Assembly: GCF_014268495.2 (NCBI RefSeq) | Contig: NZ_CP077087.1 | Span: forward strand, 2,359,501 to 2,423,500 | Reading direction: 5' to 3' | Origin: Pseudomonas monsensis | GTDB taxonomy: Bacteria; Pseudomonadota; Gammaproteobacteria; Pseudomonadales; Pseudomonadaceae | Length of the DNA: 64,000 nucleotides | Part shown: positions 1 through 9,600 of the stretch, one piece after another | How positions within the stretch are numbered: the stretch's first letter is position 1 | How the letters are laid out: every line of letters starts with the position of its first letter | Notes under the pieces: generated by a model | Told to the model about the DNA's origin: nothing | Databases searched by the model: none | Seen by the model: the letters and a program-made list of their open reading frames with translations, nothing else | Program-made: the position numbers and the translations under genes

Positions 1-121
1 GCAGGAAGGCGATGTGCTGATGCTCGACAACATGCTCTCGGCGCATGCGCGCTCGCCCTTCGTCGGGCCGCGCAAAGTCATCGTGGCGATGGCCGAGGGG
101 CATTCACAGGGCCCGCTCTGA
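1..121 (+). CDS. TauD/SyrP-like Fe(II)/2-oxoglutarate dioxygenase, C-terminal end (partial)
   Basis: Only the last 39 codons lie in the window (reading frame from base 2, stop TGA at 119-121). They include LDNMLSAHAR and then FVGPRK, which fit the distal iron-binding His and the 2-oxoglutarate-binding Arg of the TauD/TfdA superfamily. Members of this group beside siderophore or syringomycin synthetases (SyrP type) beta-hydroxylate carrier-bound Asp. The downstream NRPS genes contain an Asp-type adenylation domain, so I infer that this enzyme makes the beta-hydroxyaspartate of the pyoverdine. Family membership is well supported by the tail; the substrate is inferred from context. Confidence 0.75.
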   Translation, partial: QEGDVLMLDNMLSAHARSPFVGPRKVIVAMAEGHSQGPL

Positions 122-147
122 GCCAATCGAGTGATTGCCGATAAGCT

Positions 148-182
148 GCCGAAGCCGGTCCTGGACCGGCTTCGGCATTTTT
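148..182 (+). terminator. Rho-independent terminator after the dioxygenase gene
   Basis: A perfect inverted repeat (14-nt arms 148-161 and 163-176, GCCGAAGCCGGTCC and its complement) is followed by a run of T residues at 178-182. It lies 27 bases after the dioxygenase stop and before the NRPS promoter, so it separates the two transcription units. Confidence 0.8.
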
Positions 183-216
183 GTCTGGGCGGTGGGGCGC
201 CGGGCAGCCGCTGCGC

Positions 217-240
217 TAAATCATCGCGTTGGTCATTCGT
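217..240 (+). promoter_or_regulatory. PvdS iron-starvation (IS) box for the NRPS operon
   Basis: TAAAT (217-221), 16 bases, then CGT (238-240): an exact match to the IS-box pattern TAAAT-N16-CGT recognised by PvdS-loaded RNA polymerase. It is preceded by GC, giving the common GCTAAAT form. It ends 57 bases before the first NRPS start, so iron starvation should switch on the three NRPS genes through PvdS. Confidence 0.9.
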
Positions 241-297
241 TCTTGTTGATACGACCGGGTCTCCTGGTCACGCCGCCGATCAGCAAGGACCCCATGC

Positions 298-3200
298 ATG
301 AATGCCGCAGACGCACAGAAACTCGCCCGCCGCTTTATCGAACTGCCCCAGGACAAACGCCGTTTGTTTCTCGCCGGCATGGCCCGCGAAGGCATCGACT
401 TTGCGCAGCTTCCCATGACCCACTGTGAGGGCATTGCCGAGCGTGACGGCCTGTCCTACGCCCAGCAGCGGATGTGGTTTCTCTGGCAACTGGACCCGCA
501 CAGTGCCGCCTACAACCTGCCGATGGCCGTGCGCCTGACGGGCGAGTTGCAAGCGCAGGCGCTGGAGCAGGCCTTCAGTCTGTTGGCGGCGCGGCATGAA
601 TGCCTGCGCACCACGTTCGGTCAGGAAGGGGAGCGTGCTTTTCAGCGAGTCGCCGAGCCCGAGGCGCTGACACTGAGACTTACCGATTTGACTGCGGTGC
701 CTGCAAACCAGCGCTGGACGCTGGCGCAACAACACATGATGGCCGAAGCCACCCAGGCGTTCGATCTGGAACACGGCCCGCTGCTGAGCCTGCGCCTGCT
801 GCGTCTGGCCGAGCAGGAACACGTGTTGCTGTTGACCTTGCATCACATCATTGCCGATGGCTGGTCGATGAACATTCTTATCGACGAGTTCATGCGCACC
901 TACGACGCGCTGGTGGCGGGGCGCGAACCGTCGCTGCCGGCACTGATCGTGCACTACCGCGATTACGCCCTGTGGCAGCGCAGCTGGCTGGAGGCGGGTG
1001 AGCGTGAGCGGCAACTGGAGTACTGGCGCGGGCAACTGGGCGACGAACATCCGGTGCTGGAATTGCCCACTGACCGTGCTTATCCGGCGCAATCGAGTCA
1101 TCAGGGGGCACGTCTGGAAACGGTGATCGATGCCGCGCTGCGCCAGGAATTGAAAAGCCTTGCCCAGCGTCAGGGCGTGACCCTGTTCGTGGTGTTGCTG
1201 GCCGCGTTCAAGACCTTGTTGCATCGCTACAGCGGCCAGACCGACATTCGCGTCGGCGGCCTGATTGCCAACCGTACCCGCAGTGAAACCGAAGGGCTGA
1301 TCGGCTTCTTCGTCAACACGCAGATCCTGCGCAGCGAAGTCACCGCGCAAACCCGTTTCGCCGAGCTGTTGCAAAGCCTGCGTGAAGCCGCCCTCGGTGC
1401 CCAGGTCCATCAGGAGTTGCCGTTCGACGCCTTGATCGAAGCTCTGCAACCGGCGCGCAGCCAAAGCCACAACCCCCTGTTCCAGGTGATGTTCAACCAC
1501 CAGCCGCTGGTGACCGACTTGCAGCACGTGCAACTGGAGTCGGGTTTGCAGGTCGGCTATCTGACTGAAGAACAACTGGCCGGCAGCGGTCGGCAACATG
1601 CCGCCACCAGCGACCTGATGCTCGACACCCGCGAGGAGGGCGAGCAACTGTTCGCCGCCTTCACCTACGCCACCGATATTTTCGATGCCGCGACCATCGC
1701 CGCGATGGCCGGACACTGGCGCAATATTCTGCTGTCCGTCTGCCGCGACCCGCAGCAATTGATCGGCGACGTCGCGCTGCTGGCGCAGGTCGAGCGCGCA
1801 CAGCTGATTCAGGCCACGGCGAGCGAACCCGCTTTCGCCAGCGTGCAGACCCTGTTCGAGGCGCAAGTGGCGCGCACGCCGCAGGCAGCGGCGGTACTCC
1901 TCGCCACGACGCCGTCACCGTCACTCACCTACAGCGAACTCAATGCGCGCAGCAATCGCCTGGCGCATCAGTTGCGTGCGCGTGGTGTCGGGCCGGACGT
2001 GCTGGTCGGCGTGGCGTTGGGGCGTTCGCTGGAACTGGCGGTGGCCTTGCTGGCCGTGCTCAAGGCCGGCGGCGCCTATGTGCCGCTGGACCCGCAAACC
2101 CCGGCCGAACGCCTGCGCCATGTGCTGGATGACAGCGGCCTGAAACTGCTGCTGAGCGATCACGAAAACCTCGCCAGCCTGCCGGATCTGGGGGGCGTCG
2201 ATTGCCTGTGCCTGGAGCAACTGGACGACAGTGACCACGCCGACAATCTGTCGGTGACCGTTGACGCGCAGCACCTCGCCTATGTGATCTACACCTCCGG
2301 CTCCACCGGGCGACCGAAAGGTGTTGCGGTCAGTCACGGTGCGTTGAGCGAGTTCATCGCTCGCGCCATCGACTACAGCGACTTGCACGAAGGCGACCGC
2401 GTCCTGCAATTCGCCACCAGCAGCTTCGATGGTTTCGTCGAGCAGTTCTTCCCGCCGCTGTGTCATGGCGCCGCTGTGGTGTTGCGTGATGCGCCGTTGT
2501 GGGACAGCGCGACGTTGCGTCAGGTGATTGTCGATCACGGCATCACCCTGGCCGACCTGCCGGCCGCCTACTGGTACTGGCTGGTGCAGGAATACGCGGC
2601 GCAGCCGCCGGCCGGTTTCGGCGCACTGCGGCAGATTCACGTCGGTGGCGAGGCGATGGCGGTGGACGGTTTGCGCCTGTGGCAACGGGCCGGTTTGGGC
2701 CATGTGCGCTTGCTCAATACCTACGGACCGACCGAAGCCACAGTCGTCTCGACTATTCATGACTGCACGGCGCTGACGGCGGATGCCGTGTCGTGGCGCG
2801 GCATTCCGATCGGCCACGGTCTGGAGGCCCGTCGGCTGTACGTGCTCGATGATGACTTGAACCTGTTGCCGCAAGGCGCGGTGGGTGAGTTGTACATCGG
2901 TGGCCCGGGCCTGGCCCGTGGTTATCACCGTCAGCCGATGCTCAGTGCCGAGCGCTTTATCGCAGACCCGTTTGCTGATGGCCAGCGCCTGTATCGCACC
3001 GGTGATCGCGCCCGACTGCGCGCTGACGGTGCGCTGGAGTATGTCGGCCGGGTCGACCATCAAGTGAAGATCCGTGGCTTCCGCATCGAGCTGGGCGAAA
3101 TCGAATCACGCCTGCAACAGTGCGCAGGCGTTCGTGAAGCCGTGGTGCTGGCGGTGCCGCTCAGCGGCGGTCAGCAACTGGTGGCCTACGTGGTTGGCGA

Positions 3201-3699
3201 GCAGGCCGTGCTGGCGGGCGCCGCCAGCCAATCGGCATTCCGTCAGCAGATCCGCACCGCGCTGCAAAGCCACCTGCCGGATTACATGGTGCCGGGGCAC
3301 TTGCTGCTGTTGCCGAACCTGCCACTGACGCCGAGCGGCAAGCTCGACCGCAAAGCCTTGCCGGCGCCGGATGCCAGCCAGTTGCAGGGCGACTATCGCG
3401 CGCCACAAACGGAGACCGAGCAGTGTCTGGCGCGGATCTGGGCCGAGGTCCTGCAGGTGCCGCGGGTCGGTCTGGATGATCACTTTTTTGAACTCGGTGG
3501 CCATTCGCTGCTGGCCGCGCAAGTGATTGCGCGCATCAAGACTCAATTGGGCGTGGTGTTACCGCTGCGCAGCCTGTTCGAAAAACCGTTACTGACCGAT
3601 CTGGCGGCGCTGCTGGCACAACAGGCCGGCGGTGCAACGGACGACGACTGGTCCGACATGGATCAGTTCATGAATGCTTTGGAAGGAGAGGAAGTATGA
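298..3699 (+). CDS. Pyoverdine NRPS, one module C-A-T (predicted L-Lys)
   Basis: This 1133-aa synthetase adds one amino acid to the chromophore precursor arriving from PvdL. A condensation domain starts near residue 45 with the active motif HHIIADGWS near 182. An adenylation domain follows with core A3 YTSGSTGRPKG near 663, A5 NTYGPTEAT and A10 SGKLDRKALP. The chain ends with a carrier domain, phosphopantetheine Ser near 1070 in LGGHSL. There is no epimerase or thioesterase. Aligned by eye to GrsA, the binding-pocket residues read D-G-E-D-H-G-T-V-V-K; Glu and Asp in the pocket suit a basic side chain, and Lys fits the predicted peptide. ATG 298 has AAGGA upstream. The stop overlaps the next start (ATGA at 3696-3699), so translation is coupled. 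Corresponds in role to pvdI/pvdJ-type genes; I do not assign a symbol. Confidence 0.93.
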   Translation: MNAADAQKLARRFIELPQDKRRLFLAGMAREGIDFAQLPMTHCEGIAERDGLSYAQQRMWFLWQLDPHSAAYNLPMAVRLTGELQAQALEQAFSLLAARHECLRTTFGQEGERAFQRVAEPEALTLRLTDLTAVPANQRWTLAQQHMMAEATQAFDLEHGPLLSLRLLRLAEQEHVLLLTLHHIIADGWSMNILIDEFMRTYDALVAGREPSLPALIVHYRDYALWQRSWLEAGERERQLEYWRGQLGDEHPVLELPTDRAYPAQSSHQGARLETVIDAALRQELKSLAQRQGVTLFVVLLAAFKTLLHRYSGQTDIRVGGLIANRTRSETEGLIGFFVNTQILRSEVTAQTRFAELLQSLREAALGAQVHQELPFDALIEALQPARSQSHNPLFQVMFNHQPLVTDLQHVQLESGLQVGYLTEEQLAGSGRQHAATSDLMLDTREEGEQLFAAFTYATDIFDAATIAAMAGHWRNILLSVCRDPQQLIGDVALLAQVERAQLIQATASEPAFASVQTLFEAQVARTPQAAAVLLATTPSPSLTYSELNARSNRLAHQLRARGVGPDVLVGVALGRSLELAVALLAVLKAGGAYVPLDPQTPAERLRHVLDDSGLKLLLSDHENLASLPDLGGVDCLCLEQLDDSDHADNLSVTVDAQHLAYVIYTSGSTGRPKGVAVSHGALSEFIARAIDYSDLHEGDRVLQFATSSFDGFVEQFFPPLCHGAAVVLRDAPLWDSATLRQVIVDHGITLADLPAAYWYWLVQEYAAQPPAGFGALRQIHVGGEAMAVDGLRLWQRAGLGHVRLLNTYGPTEATVVSTIHDCTALTADAVSWRGIPIGHGLEARRLYVLDDDLNLLPQGAVGELYIGGPGLARGYHRQPMLSAERFIADPFADGQRLYRTGDRARLRADGALEYVGRVDHQVKIRGFRIELGEIESRLQQCAGVREAVVLAVPLSGGQQLVAYVVGEQAVLAGAASQSAFRQQIRTALQSHLPDYMVPGHLLLLPNLPLTPSGKLDRKALPAPDASQLQGDYRAPQTETEQCLARIWAEVLQVPRVGLDDHFFELGGHSLLAAQVIARIKTQLGVVLPLRSLFEKPLLTDLAALLAQQAGGATDDDWSDMDQFMNALEGEEV

Positions 3700-6600
3700 G
3701 CGGCACCATGGCGGAACGCATCGCGAAAAGGTTCGTCGGTTTGCCGCTGGAACAGCGTCGACAGTTTCTGGCCAGACTGCGTGAGGAAGGCAAGGACTTC
3801 AGCCTGTTGCCGCTGCCGGTCAGCCGGCACGAGGTCACGCCGATTCCGTTGTCGTTCGCCCAGCAACGCCTGCTGTTTCTCTGGCAGCTCGAACCGCAGA
3901 GCGCCGCGTACAACATGGCCGCCGGCCTGCGTCTGAACGGGCGCCTGGACGAAGCGGCGCTGCAACGTTCCTTCGATCATCTGGTCATGCGCCATGAAGT
4001 GTTGCGCACGGTGTTCCATACCGAAGGCGATCAACCGTATCAGGTGATTCTCGATCAGCAACCCATTGCGCTGGAGCGCATCGACCTCACCGGTTTGCCG
4101 GTGTCGGAGCGCGAGGCGGCCCTGGCGCAACAGGTACAAACCGTCACGGCGCGGCCGTTCGATTTGCGCCACGGGCCGTTGCTGCGCGCCAGCCTGTTTG
4201 CAGTAGCCGATGAACAATTCGTGCTGGTGGTGAGCATGCACCACATCGTCTCCGACGGCTGGTCGATGGACGTGATGGTCAAGGAATTCGTCCAGTGCTA
4301 TCAGGCCTTCAGCCTGGCGCGCGAGCCACAATTGCCCGCTCTGCCGCTGCAATACGCTGACTACGCAATCTGGCAGCGACGCTGGCTGGAAGCCGGCGAG
4401 GGCGAGCGGCAACTCGAGTACTGGCGCCAGCAACTCGGTGAAGAACAGCCGCTGCTGGAAGTGGCGCCGGACTACGCCCGGCCCCTGACGCAAAGTTTTG
4501 CAGGGCAGACCCTGAGTTTCGATTTTGGCGCGCAGTTGTCCCTGCAACTCAACGCCTTTGCCCGCAGCCAGGGCATCAGTCTGTTCATGCTGGTGCTGGC
4601 GGGGTTCTCGCTGTTCCTCTCGCGCCACGCGGGGCAGCGCGACATCCGTGTTGGCGTGCCGAATGCCAACCGTGGCCGCGCCGAAGTCGAAGGGCTGATC
4701 GGTTTCTTCGTCAACACCCAGGTGCTGCGTTGCGAAGTGGATGAGCGCGGCAGCTTCGCCGACTTGCTGGCGCGGGTGCGCGAAGCGGCGTTCGGTGCCC
4801 AGGCGCATCAGGAGTTGCCGTTCGAGCAACTGGTGGACGAACTGGTCGCCGAGCGCACCCTCGGTCACAACCCGCTGTTCCAGGCCAAGTTCAACCAGAA
4901 CGTCGGCATGCAGAAGCAACGCTCGATGACGCTACCGGGGCTGAGCGTGGCGGAATACCCGCTGGACAAGGACGGCACCCACTTCGATCTGGCGCTGGAC
5001 ATCACCGATGACGGCACCTTGATTCACGGGCAGATGACTTATGCCAGCGACCTCTATCGTCCAGAGACTGTTGCCGGTTTTGTGCCGGCCTTGCTCGGCC
5101 TGTTCAGTGAGTTGCTGGAAGCGCCGCAAGCGCCGTTGCACAGCGTCGCCCCGTTGGCGCCAGCGGTGCTTGCTGCACCCGGCGAACCGGCGCTGTCGGT
5201 GTTGCACCTGTGGGATCGACAAGTCGCGCAGCAGCCCGAGGCCCTGGCTGCGCGTGACCTGCATCAGAGCATGAGTTTTCAGGCGCTGGATCAGGCGGCC
5301 AATCGTCTGGCCCATCATCTGCTGGCGCAGGGGCTGAACATCGGCGAGCCGGTGGCGGTGTTGATGGAGCGTTCGCTGGACTGGCTGACCTGCGTGCTGG
5401 CGATCTTCAAGGCCGGCGCGGTGTACATGCCGCTTGACGTCAAGGCGCCGAACGCGCGGCTGCAGCAGATGCTCGGCAGTGCCGGGGCGCGGCTGCTGCT
5501 GTGCGCTGAAGGGGATGCGCGGGTGTCCGCATTGGCGGTGGATGGATGTCAGGGGCTCGCTTATGCACCCACGCAATGGCAGGCGATGGCGGACGTCAGC
5601 CCGGCCGTGAGCCTGTTCGCGCAGTCACCGGCCTATGTGATCCACACCTCCGGTTCCACCGGGCAACCCAAGGGTGTGCTGGTCAGCCACGGGGCGCTGG
5701 GCAGTTACGTGCGCGGTGTGCTGGAACGCCTGGCACCGACGCCGGACAGCAGCATGGCGCTGGTCTCGACCATCGCCGCCGACCTGGGCTTTACCGTGCT
5801 GTTCGGCGCGTTGTGTTCCGGGCGCCTGTTGCACGTGTTGCCGGAAGAACTGGGTTTCGACCCGGACCGGTTTGCCGAATACATGGCCACTCACCGCGTG
5901 GGCATGCTGAAAATCGTCCCGGGGCATCTGGCCGCACTGTTACAAGCTGCCCGGGCCGCCGATGTGTTGCCGCAACACGCGTTGATCGTCGGCGGCGAAG
6001 CCTGCTCGCCAGCTCTGGTGGAGCGCGTGCGTCAGCTCAAACCGGGCTGCCGCGTGATCAACCACTACGGGCCGAGTGAAACCACGGTCGGTGTGTTGAC
6101 CCACGAAGTTGGCGAACTGGCGGCCGATGCGCGCTGTGTTCCGGTTGGCACGGCGCTGACGGGCGCGCAGGTTTACGTGCTCGACGATGTGCTCAACAGC
6201 GTCGCTGATCAGGTGGCCGGCGAGTTGTACATCGGTGGTGACAGCGTGGCGCAGGGCTATCTGAACCAGCCCGGATTGACCGCCGAACGCTTCCTGCCCG
6301 ATCCGTTCGGCGCGCCGGGTTCGCGGGTATACCGCAGCGGCGACCGCGTGCGGCGTAATCGTCAACAGGCCATGGAATTCATCGGCCGCACCGACGATCA
6401 GGTCAAGGTGCGCGGTTATCGCGTGGAACCGGCGGAAGTCGCGCGGGTGCTGCTCGGCCTCGACGGCGTCAGTGAGGCTGCGGTGTTGGCATTGGCTCTG
6501 GATGATGACCCGGCGCGGCTGCAACTGCTGGCGTGGTGTGTGCCGGTGGCGGGTGTGAGCCTGCAGGCGCAGGGGCTGCGCGAGCAATTGCAGGCGTGCC

Positions 6601-9600
6601 TGCCGGAGTACATGGTGCCGGCGCAGATTGTGCTGCTGGCGCAACTGCCGCTGACCGCCAACGGCAAACTCGACAAGCGCGCCTTGCCGGTGCCGGGGCT
6701 GGTCACGCAGCAGTTCGTCGCGCCGGTGGGTGAGGTCGAGGAGAAGCTGGCGGCGATCTGGGCCGAGGTGCTCAAGCTGGAGCGCGTGGGCAGCAGCGAC
6801 AACTTCTTCGAACTGGGCGGTGATTCGATCCTCAGTCTGCAAATCATTGCCCGGGCCAAACGCCAGGGTATCAAGCTGAGCCCCAAGCAACTGTTCGAAA
6901 AACAGACCATTGGCCAATTGGCCGCGGTGGCCAGACTGATTGAAGCGAAACCCGCTACGACTGCGGCGCCGGCAGCGCGCGGGCCATTGCCGTTGTTGCC
7001 GATTCAGGCGCGGTTCTTCGAGACGGAGATTGCCCGGCGTCAGCACTGGAACCAGTCGGTGATGTTGCAGCCGACCACGCCGCTCGACGCCACGCATCTG
7101 CGCACAGCACTGGCGGCACTGGTCGAACAGCACGATGGGTTGGCGCTGAATTTCCAGCTGTCGGGCGATACCTGGCAGGCATTACCGCAGAGCCAGCGCG
7201 ATCCTGAATTGCTGTGGGTGCGCGAGCTGGACAGTCTGGCGTCGTTGCCGGCACTCGCCGACGAAGCCCAGCGCAGCCTGGATCTGCAACTGGGGCGCTT
7301 GCTGCGCGCGGTCCTGGTGAACCTGCCGAACGCTGAACAACGTCTGTTGCTGGTCATCCATCACCTGGTGGTGGATGGCGTGTCGTGGCGCATTCTGCTG
7401 GAAGATCTGCAGCACGCTTACGCCGCGTTGGCGGCGGGCACGCCGCTGGTCTTGCCGGGTAAAAGCAGCTCGCTGCACAGCTGGGCCGAGCATCTGCACC
7501 GTTACGGGCAGAGCGAGGCGTTGGCTGCTGAAGGTGCCTGGTGGCGCCAGACCCTGGAGGCGAGCGACGCAACGCTGCCGCGAGACTTCCTGCAAGAGCA
7601 CCAGACGCGTGCGCAAGCGGCCCGGGCCAGCTCGCGCCTGAGTCAGGCACTGACCCACAAGCTGCTGAAAGTGGCGCCGGCGGCGTATCGCACGCAGATC
7701 AACGACCTGCTGCTGACCGCACTGGCGCGGGTATTGTGCGACTGGAGCGAGCAGCCTTCGGTATTGGTGCAGCTTGAAGGACACGGTCGCGAAGACCTGT
7801 TCGACGATGTTGATCTGAGCCGCACGGTCGGCTGGTTCAGCAGCCTGTTCCCGGTACGCCTGACACCTGAGGCGACGCCCGGTGCGTCCCTGTGCGCAAT
7901 CAAGGAACAACTGCGTGCGGTGCCGGGCAAAGGCATCGGATATGGCGTGCTGCGTTACCTGAGCCGTTGCGCCGAGTTGCAGGCATTGCCTGAGCCGCGT
8001 GTGACCTTCAACTATCTTGGCCAGTTCGACGGCGCGTTCAACACCGAAGAAGGCGCATTGTTCGTGCCGAGTGGTGAAAGCACCGGCGCCAATCAGGACG
8101 CGGCGGCACCGTTGGGTAACTGGCTGAGCGTTGACGGTCAGGTCTACGGCGGTGAGCTGGAATTGACCTGGACCTTCGGCACCGGCATGTATCGCGCAGA
8201 AACCATTGAGGCGCTGGCCGAGGCCTATCGTCGCGAGCTGGAACGTTTGATCGAACATTGCTGCGACAGTGGCGAGGCCGCTGTCACGCCGTCGGACTTC
8301 AGCCTGGCAACGCTGACTCAGGCACAACTGTCGGCACTGCCGATCCCGGCCCGCGACATCGTCGATCTGTATCCGTTGTCGCCGATGCAGCAGGGCATTC
8401 TGTTCCACAGCGTCAACGATCCGGACAGTCCGGCGTACACCAACCAATTGCGCGTCGATGTGCAGCATCTCGACGCCGAGCGCTTCCGTCAGGCCTGGCA
8501 GCACACCGTTGATGCCCATGAAATCCTGCGTACGGCTTTTGTCTGGCCACAGGATGCCGCCGCTGCGGTGCAAGTGGTGCGTCAAACTGCGCAGATGCCA
8601 TGGAGCACACAGGACTGGCGCGGTCGTGCTGACCTTGGCACAGCGCTGGATCAACTGGCCGGCGACGACCTCGCCAGCGGGTTCGACCTGACCGGGGCGC
8701 CGCTGTTGCGGGTGACGCTGGTGCGCACGGACGAGGCCACGCATCACCTGATCTACACCTGCCATCACATCCTCATGGACGGCTGGAGCACTTCGCAGTT
8801 GTTCGGCGAAGTGTTGCAACGCTACGCCGGTATGACCCCGGCCGTGTCACAGGGACGCTATCGCGATTACATCGAATGGCTCGGCCAGCGCGATCAGCAG
8901 GCCAGTCGCGAATTCTGGACGGCGGCACTGGCCGATCTCGACGAGCCGACACGTCTGGCCAGTGCCGTGGCGGGCGGGCAAGCGCTTGCCGCAGGTTATA
9001 CCGATCACGAGCACGTCTTCAGCGAGGCGTTGACGGCGGACCTCAACCGTTTCGCCCGCGAGCAGAAAGTCACCCTCAACACCCTGGTGCAAGCGGCGTG
9101 GCTGGTGCTGTTGCAGCGTTACACCGGGCAGGTCAACGTCGCCTTCGGCGCCACGGTGGCCGGACGTCCGACCGACTTGCCGGGCGTCGAACAACAGATC
9201 GGTCTGTTCATCAACACCTTGCCGGTGGTGGCGGCGCCGTCCGCAGAGATCGTCGTCAGCCAGTGGCTGCAACAGGTGCAGGGCCTCAATCTGGCGCTGC
9301 GCGAGCATGAGCACACCCCGCTTTACGACATTCAGCGTTGGGCCGGTGTGGGTAACGGGGCGCTGTTCGACAGCATCCTGGTGTTCGAAAACTACCCGAT
9401 GGCCGAAGCCCTGCAACAGGGCCCGGCTACCGGTTTGACGTTCTCGGCGATCCGTCGTCAGGAACAGACCAACTACCCGTTGACGCTGGTGGCGGTCACC
9501 GGGCGTGAGCTGAGCCTGGGCATCAGTTACGACCGGGCCGGTTTCGCTGCGACGACGATCAACGCGTTGAGCGCGCAACTGGAAAGCCTGCTGACGCAGT